Source of the DNA: Roseiarcus sp963822215
Lineage (GTDB): Bacteria; Pseudomonadota; Alphaproteobacteria; Rhizobiales; Beijerinckiaceae
NCBI GenBank assembly: GCA_963822215.1
Contig: CAWGGX010000007.1
Location: 372,001-436,000, forward strand
Direction: 5' to 3'
Length of the DNA: 64,000 nucleotides
Under the pieces are notes generated by a model. It was not told where the DNA came from. It did no database searches and was given only the letters and a program-made list of their open reading frames with translations. Of the stretch, positions 61,884 to 64,000 are shown piece by piece. Made by a program: the position numbers and the translations under genes. Every line of letters starts with the position of its first letter. The first letter of the stretch is position 1.

Positions 61884-61917
61884 CCGCGTAAGCGGCCGGA
61901 TGAGGGTTTTCGGCGCG
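61884..61917 (+). repeat. Spacer repeat, copy 2, with hairpins
   Basis: This is the partner of 44318-44351. It is preceded by three short hairpins in the acs/response-regulator convergent gap: GGCGGC-CTTCA-GCCGCC (about 61789), CCTCTCCC-GGT-GGGAGAGG (about 61808) and CCCCCGGG-CGAAGA-CCCGGGGG (about 61860). Together they may serve as terminators. Confidence 0.5.
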
Positions 61918-61938
61918 TATCGATCAGGACGACCGGCC

Positions 61939-62604
61939 TCAGGAGGCGATCGAAAGCTCCTGAGCCGATTCGATCTTGGTCGCGAGGATGACCGCCTGCG
62001 TCCGGCTCTCGACGCCGAGCTTCTGCAGGATCGCCGACACGTGGGCCTTCACGGTCGCCTCGGAGACGGTGAGTTCATAGGCGATCTGTTTGTTCAGGAG
62101 ACCCTGCGAGAGCATCATCAGCACGCGGATCTGCTGGGGCGTGAGGGTTGCGAGCCGACGGGCAAGCGCGCTCGATTCGCGATTGGCCTGGACGTTGGGA
62201 TCGAAATCCGGCGGCGTCCATCGGCCCCCCTCGAGCACCTGCGCGATCGCCTGGCTCATGGTGTCGAGCGAGTTCGATTTGGGAATGAAACCGGAGGCGC
62301 CGAATTCGAGGCAATGACGAATCACCGCGCGGTCCTCGTTTCCGGACACGATGACGACTGGCGTTGAGGGGCGCTCGGATCGCAGGAAAAGCAGTCCGGA
62401 GAAGCCCCGCACGCCCGGCATGCCGAGGTCGAGCAGCACGAGGTCGGTCTCCGGCGCCGCTTCCAGCGCGGCGGCCATGCTGTCGAAATCATGAGCGACG
62501 GCGATCTCGGCTCCCGGCGCCGCGGCGAGGACGGCTTCCCTCAACCCGCCAACCACTAGCGGGTGATCGTCCGCAATCAAAACGCGCACTGTTCCGATAT
62601 CCAT
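61939..62604 (-). CDS. NarL/FixJ-family response regulator
   Basis: The 221-residue protein has a receiver domain (VRVLIADDHPLVVGGLRE with the acidic pair, LVLLDLGMPG with the phosphorylated Asp, VVIVSGNEDR, GFIPKSN with the conserved Lys). A LuxR-type helix-turn-helix follows (LTPQQIRVLMMLSQGLLNKQIAYELTVSEATVKAHVSAILQKLGV). No sensor kinase is next to it. It is convergent with acs; similar regulators control acetate metabolism in some bacteria, but that link is inference. Confidence 0.9.
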   Translation of the reverse strand: MDIGTVRVLIADDHPLVVGGLREAVLAAAPGAEIAVAHDFDSMAAALEAAPETDLVLLDLGMPGVRGFSGLLFLRSERPSTPVVIVSGNEDRAVIRHCLEFGASGFIPKSNSLDTMSQAIAQVLEGGRWTPPDFDPNVQANRESSALARRLATLTPQQIRVLMMLSQGLLNKQIAYELTVSEATVKAHVSAILQKLGVESRTQAVILATKIESAQELSIAS

Positions 62605-62710
62605 TGTCCCCTCCCCCGTCGGAGCCGGTCGGACGCCCGACCATCGCCCAACCGGGCGTTATTGTCACGTCCTCGTCACAGACGAAAGTCGAATATTCCG
62701 TCATTTCGCC

Positions 62711-63190
62711 TTACTGTGGCAGGCGGCCGATCTGGCGAAGGGCTTCGACCAATGCGATCGTCGCGGCCACCCCGACATTGAGCGAGCGCAATGGCGGCTG
62801 GATTGGAATCCGGATGCGCGCGTCAGCCGACGCCGCCACCGATCCGGGGACCCCGGCCGATTCGCGGCCAACGAGCAGAATGTCGCCTGGGCGAAAGGCG
62901 AAGTCCCAGAGTCTCGTTTCGCCCTTGGTGGTCAGAAGCGTCAGCCTGCGGCCGGCCGTGGCCCGCCACGCCTCGAACCTGGCCCAGGAATCGTGACGGG
63001 CGAGCGGCACGGCGTCGAGATAGTCCATGCCGGCGCGCCGGAACCGGCTGTGGCCGACGCGAAAGCCGGCCGGCTCGATGATCGCGGCGTCGACGCCGAG
63101 GCAGGCGCAGGTGCGCATCATCGCGCCGGCGTTCTGGGCGATGTCGGGCTCGTACAGGGCGAGACAAAGCGGGGCGGCGGTTCGGCTCAT
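62711..63190 (-). CDS. trmL: tRNA (cytidine(34)-2'-O)-methyltransferase
   Basis: The 159-residue single-domain SPOUT enzyme has LYEPDIAQNAGAMMRTCACLG (catalytic Arg and Asn), IIEPAGFRV, ILLVGRESAGVPGSV and the knot motif RIPIQPPLRSLNVGVAATIALVEALRQ. It methylates the wobble base of some leucine tRNAs. The ATG at 63190 is divergent from petA. Confidence 0.93.
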   Translation of the reverse strand: MSRTAAPLCLALYEPDIAQNAGAMMRTCACLGVDAAIIEPAGFRVGHSRFRRAGMDYLDAVPLARHDSWARFEAWRATAGRRLTLLTTKGETRLWDFAFRPGDILLVGRESAGVPGSVAASADARIRIPIQPPLRSLNVGVAATIALVEALRQIGRLPQ

Positions 63191-63482
63191 GCGTCACGCG
63201 CCGGCGCCTGCGCGACGCGCAGCGGTGAAAGCGGTCGCGGCGGATCCCGAGAGGCGAACACGACGAAAGGCAAAGGACGGCCGTTGTTTCGTCCTATGGA
63301 CATCGATTGGGATCAATGCGAAAAACCGCGGCAACTGTCGGATGTCGCTGACGCGCGCCGCCCGGCGGAAATCGATGCGCCTCGTGGCGTCCATTCGGGG
63401 GCTGGAATCGCATCGCGCCGCCGCCGATGGATGCGTCAATGCTCGTTGGGCGCGCATGTGGAAGCACTCCTGGGGGATTGAA

Positions 63483-64000
63483 TTGACCGCCGCTTCGACG
63501 ACGATCCAAGCGCCAAGTCGCAGAGACTTCCTTTTCCTGGCCACCGGCGCGGTCGGCGCAGTCGGCGTCGCCGCAGTGGCGTGGCCTTTCCTCGATCAGA
63601 TGAACCCGGACTCTTCCACGCTCGCCCTGTCCTCGATCGAGGTCGACATCGGGGCCATTCCAGAGGGGCAGATCGTTACCGTCAAGTGGCGCGGCGGGCC
63701 GGTCTTTGTTCGTCACCGCACCAAGAAGGAAATCGAGGACGCTGCGGGCGTTCCGCTCAGCGAGTTGCGCGACCCGCAGACCGACGCCCAGAGGGTGCAG
63801 AAGCCGGAATGGCTGATCGTCGTCGGCGTCTGCACGCATCTCGGTTGCGTGCCGATCGGACATGAGGGCAAGTACGAAGGCTGGTTCTGTCCCTGCCACG
63901 GCTCGATGTACGATACTTCGGGGCGAATTCGCCAGGGGCCGGCGCCGCTGAACCTTGCCGTGCCGGAATACAAGTTCGTGAACGACACACGGATCAAGAT
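63483..64000 (+). CDS. petA: Cytochrome bc1 Rieske iron-sulfur subunit (partial, runs off the window)
   Basis: From the TTG at 63483, with a GGGGGA site in front, the protein has a twin-arginine signal anchor (PSRRDFLFLATGAVGAVGVAAVAWPFL). The Rieske cluster motifs follow: CTHLGC and CPCHGSMYD, each giving one Cys and one His ligand plus the disulphide cysteines. DPQTDAQRVQKPEWLIVVGV is typical of alphaproteobacterial PetA. The frame is open at the right edge and lacks only the last few residues. Cytochrome b and c1 genes presumably follow. The 290-bp spacer upstream should hold the promoter of the petABC operon. Confidence 0.93.
   Translation, partial: MTAASTTIQAPSRRDFLFLATGAVGAVGVAAVAWPFLDQMNPDSSTLALSSIEVDIGAIPEGQIVTVKWRGGPVFVRHRTKKEIEDAAGVPLSELRDPQTDAQRVQKPEWLIVVGVCTHLGCVPIGHEGKYEGWFCPCHGSMYDTSGRIRQGPAPLNLAVPEYKFVNDTRIK

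Overview
The window is about two-thirds G+C, densely coded, and uses GTG/TTG starts and 4-base start/stop overlaps freely. Its gene content is that of an alphaproteobacterium, most likely of the order Hyphomicrobiales (Rhizobiales). The main indicators are an alphaproteobacterial-type glutamate--cysteine ligase, the Tim44-like/MltA/Smr operon, a two-subunit PssD/PssE glucuronosyltransferase next to UDP-glucose dehydrogenase, BrnTA, small DUF6894 and DUF1223 proteins, and a cytochrome bc1 Rieske gene at the right edge. I cannot fix the genus.

Layout. 0.1-5.7 kb: an epoxide-hydrolase-like enzyme and a 1372-residue SNF2 ATPase, followed by a more AT-rich islet (5.9-7.4 kb) with a zinc-ribbon gene, an IS1 remnant and an orphan membrane protein. 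7.5-9.0 kb: a siderophore-interacting ferric reductase under a histidine-rich PadR regulator. 9.4-19.9 kb: a ModA-like binding protein, a ferredoxin, a molybdenum hydroxylase overlapping an SsnA-type amidohydrolase, an IS110 element, an M20 amidohydrolase, a D-aminoacylase-like enzyme and a hexulose-phosphate isomerase. This looks like an N-heterocycle (purine/hydantoin-like) catabolic set broken by the IS. 20-23 kb: a lipase-like lipoprotein between two copies of the start of a YgjP-type metalloprotease gene, then brnT-brnA. 23.7-31.7 kb: hydrolase, glycosyltransferase, an unknown 529-residue protein, pirin, an integrase fragment and an adenylate cyclase. 32.5-38.3 kb: a complete IS66 with target duplication, a frameshifted PfkB kinase, ugd and pssDE. 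38.5-46.5 kb: ispH, DUF6894, a frameshifted MATE pump, DUF937, gshA, rsmE and DUF1223. 47-64 kb: a patatin-like membrane protein, a transaldolase-like protein, TetR plus MaoC, the tim44-mltA-smr operon, gpsA, a small regulator-like gene cut by a second IS66 copy, yciI, an EVE gene, acs, a LuxR response regulator, trmL and the start of petA.

Most unusual: (1) a three-copy dispersed element of about 250-330 bp, always in the same orientation and ending in a perfect TTCCCTGCTAGCAGGGAA palindrome at a fixed distance from a conserved ATG; (2) a second IS66 copy that lacks 104 bp of its left end yet is flanked by a perfect 8-bp target duplication; (3) a strongly structured leader before the IS110 transposase that is a candidate bridge RNA; (4) several single-base frameshifts near the 3' parts of otherwise intact genes, which point to gene decay or assembly error. 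No tRNA, rRNA, CRISPR array or intact prophage was seen.
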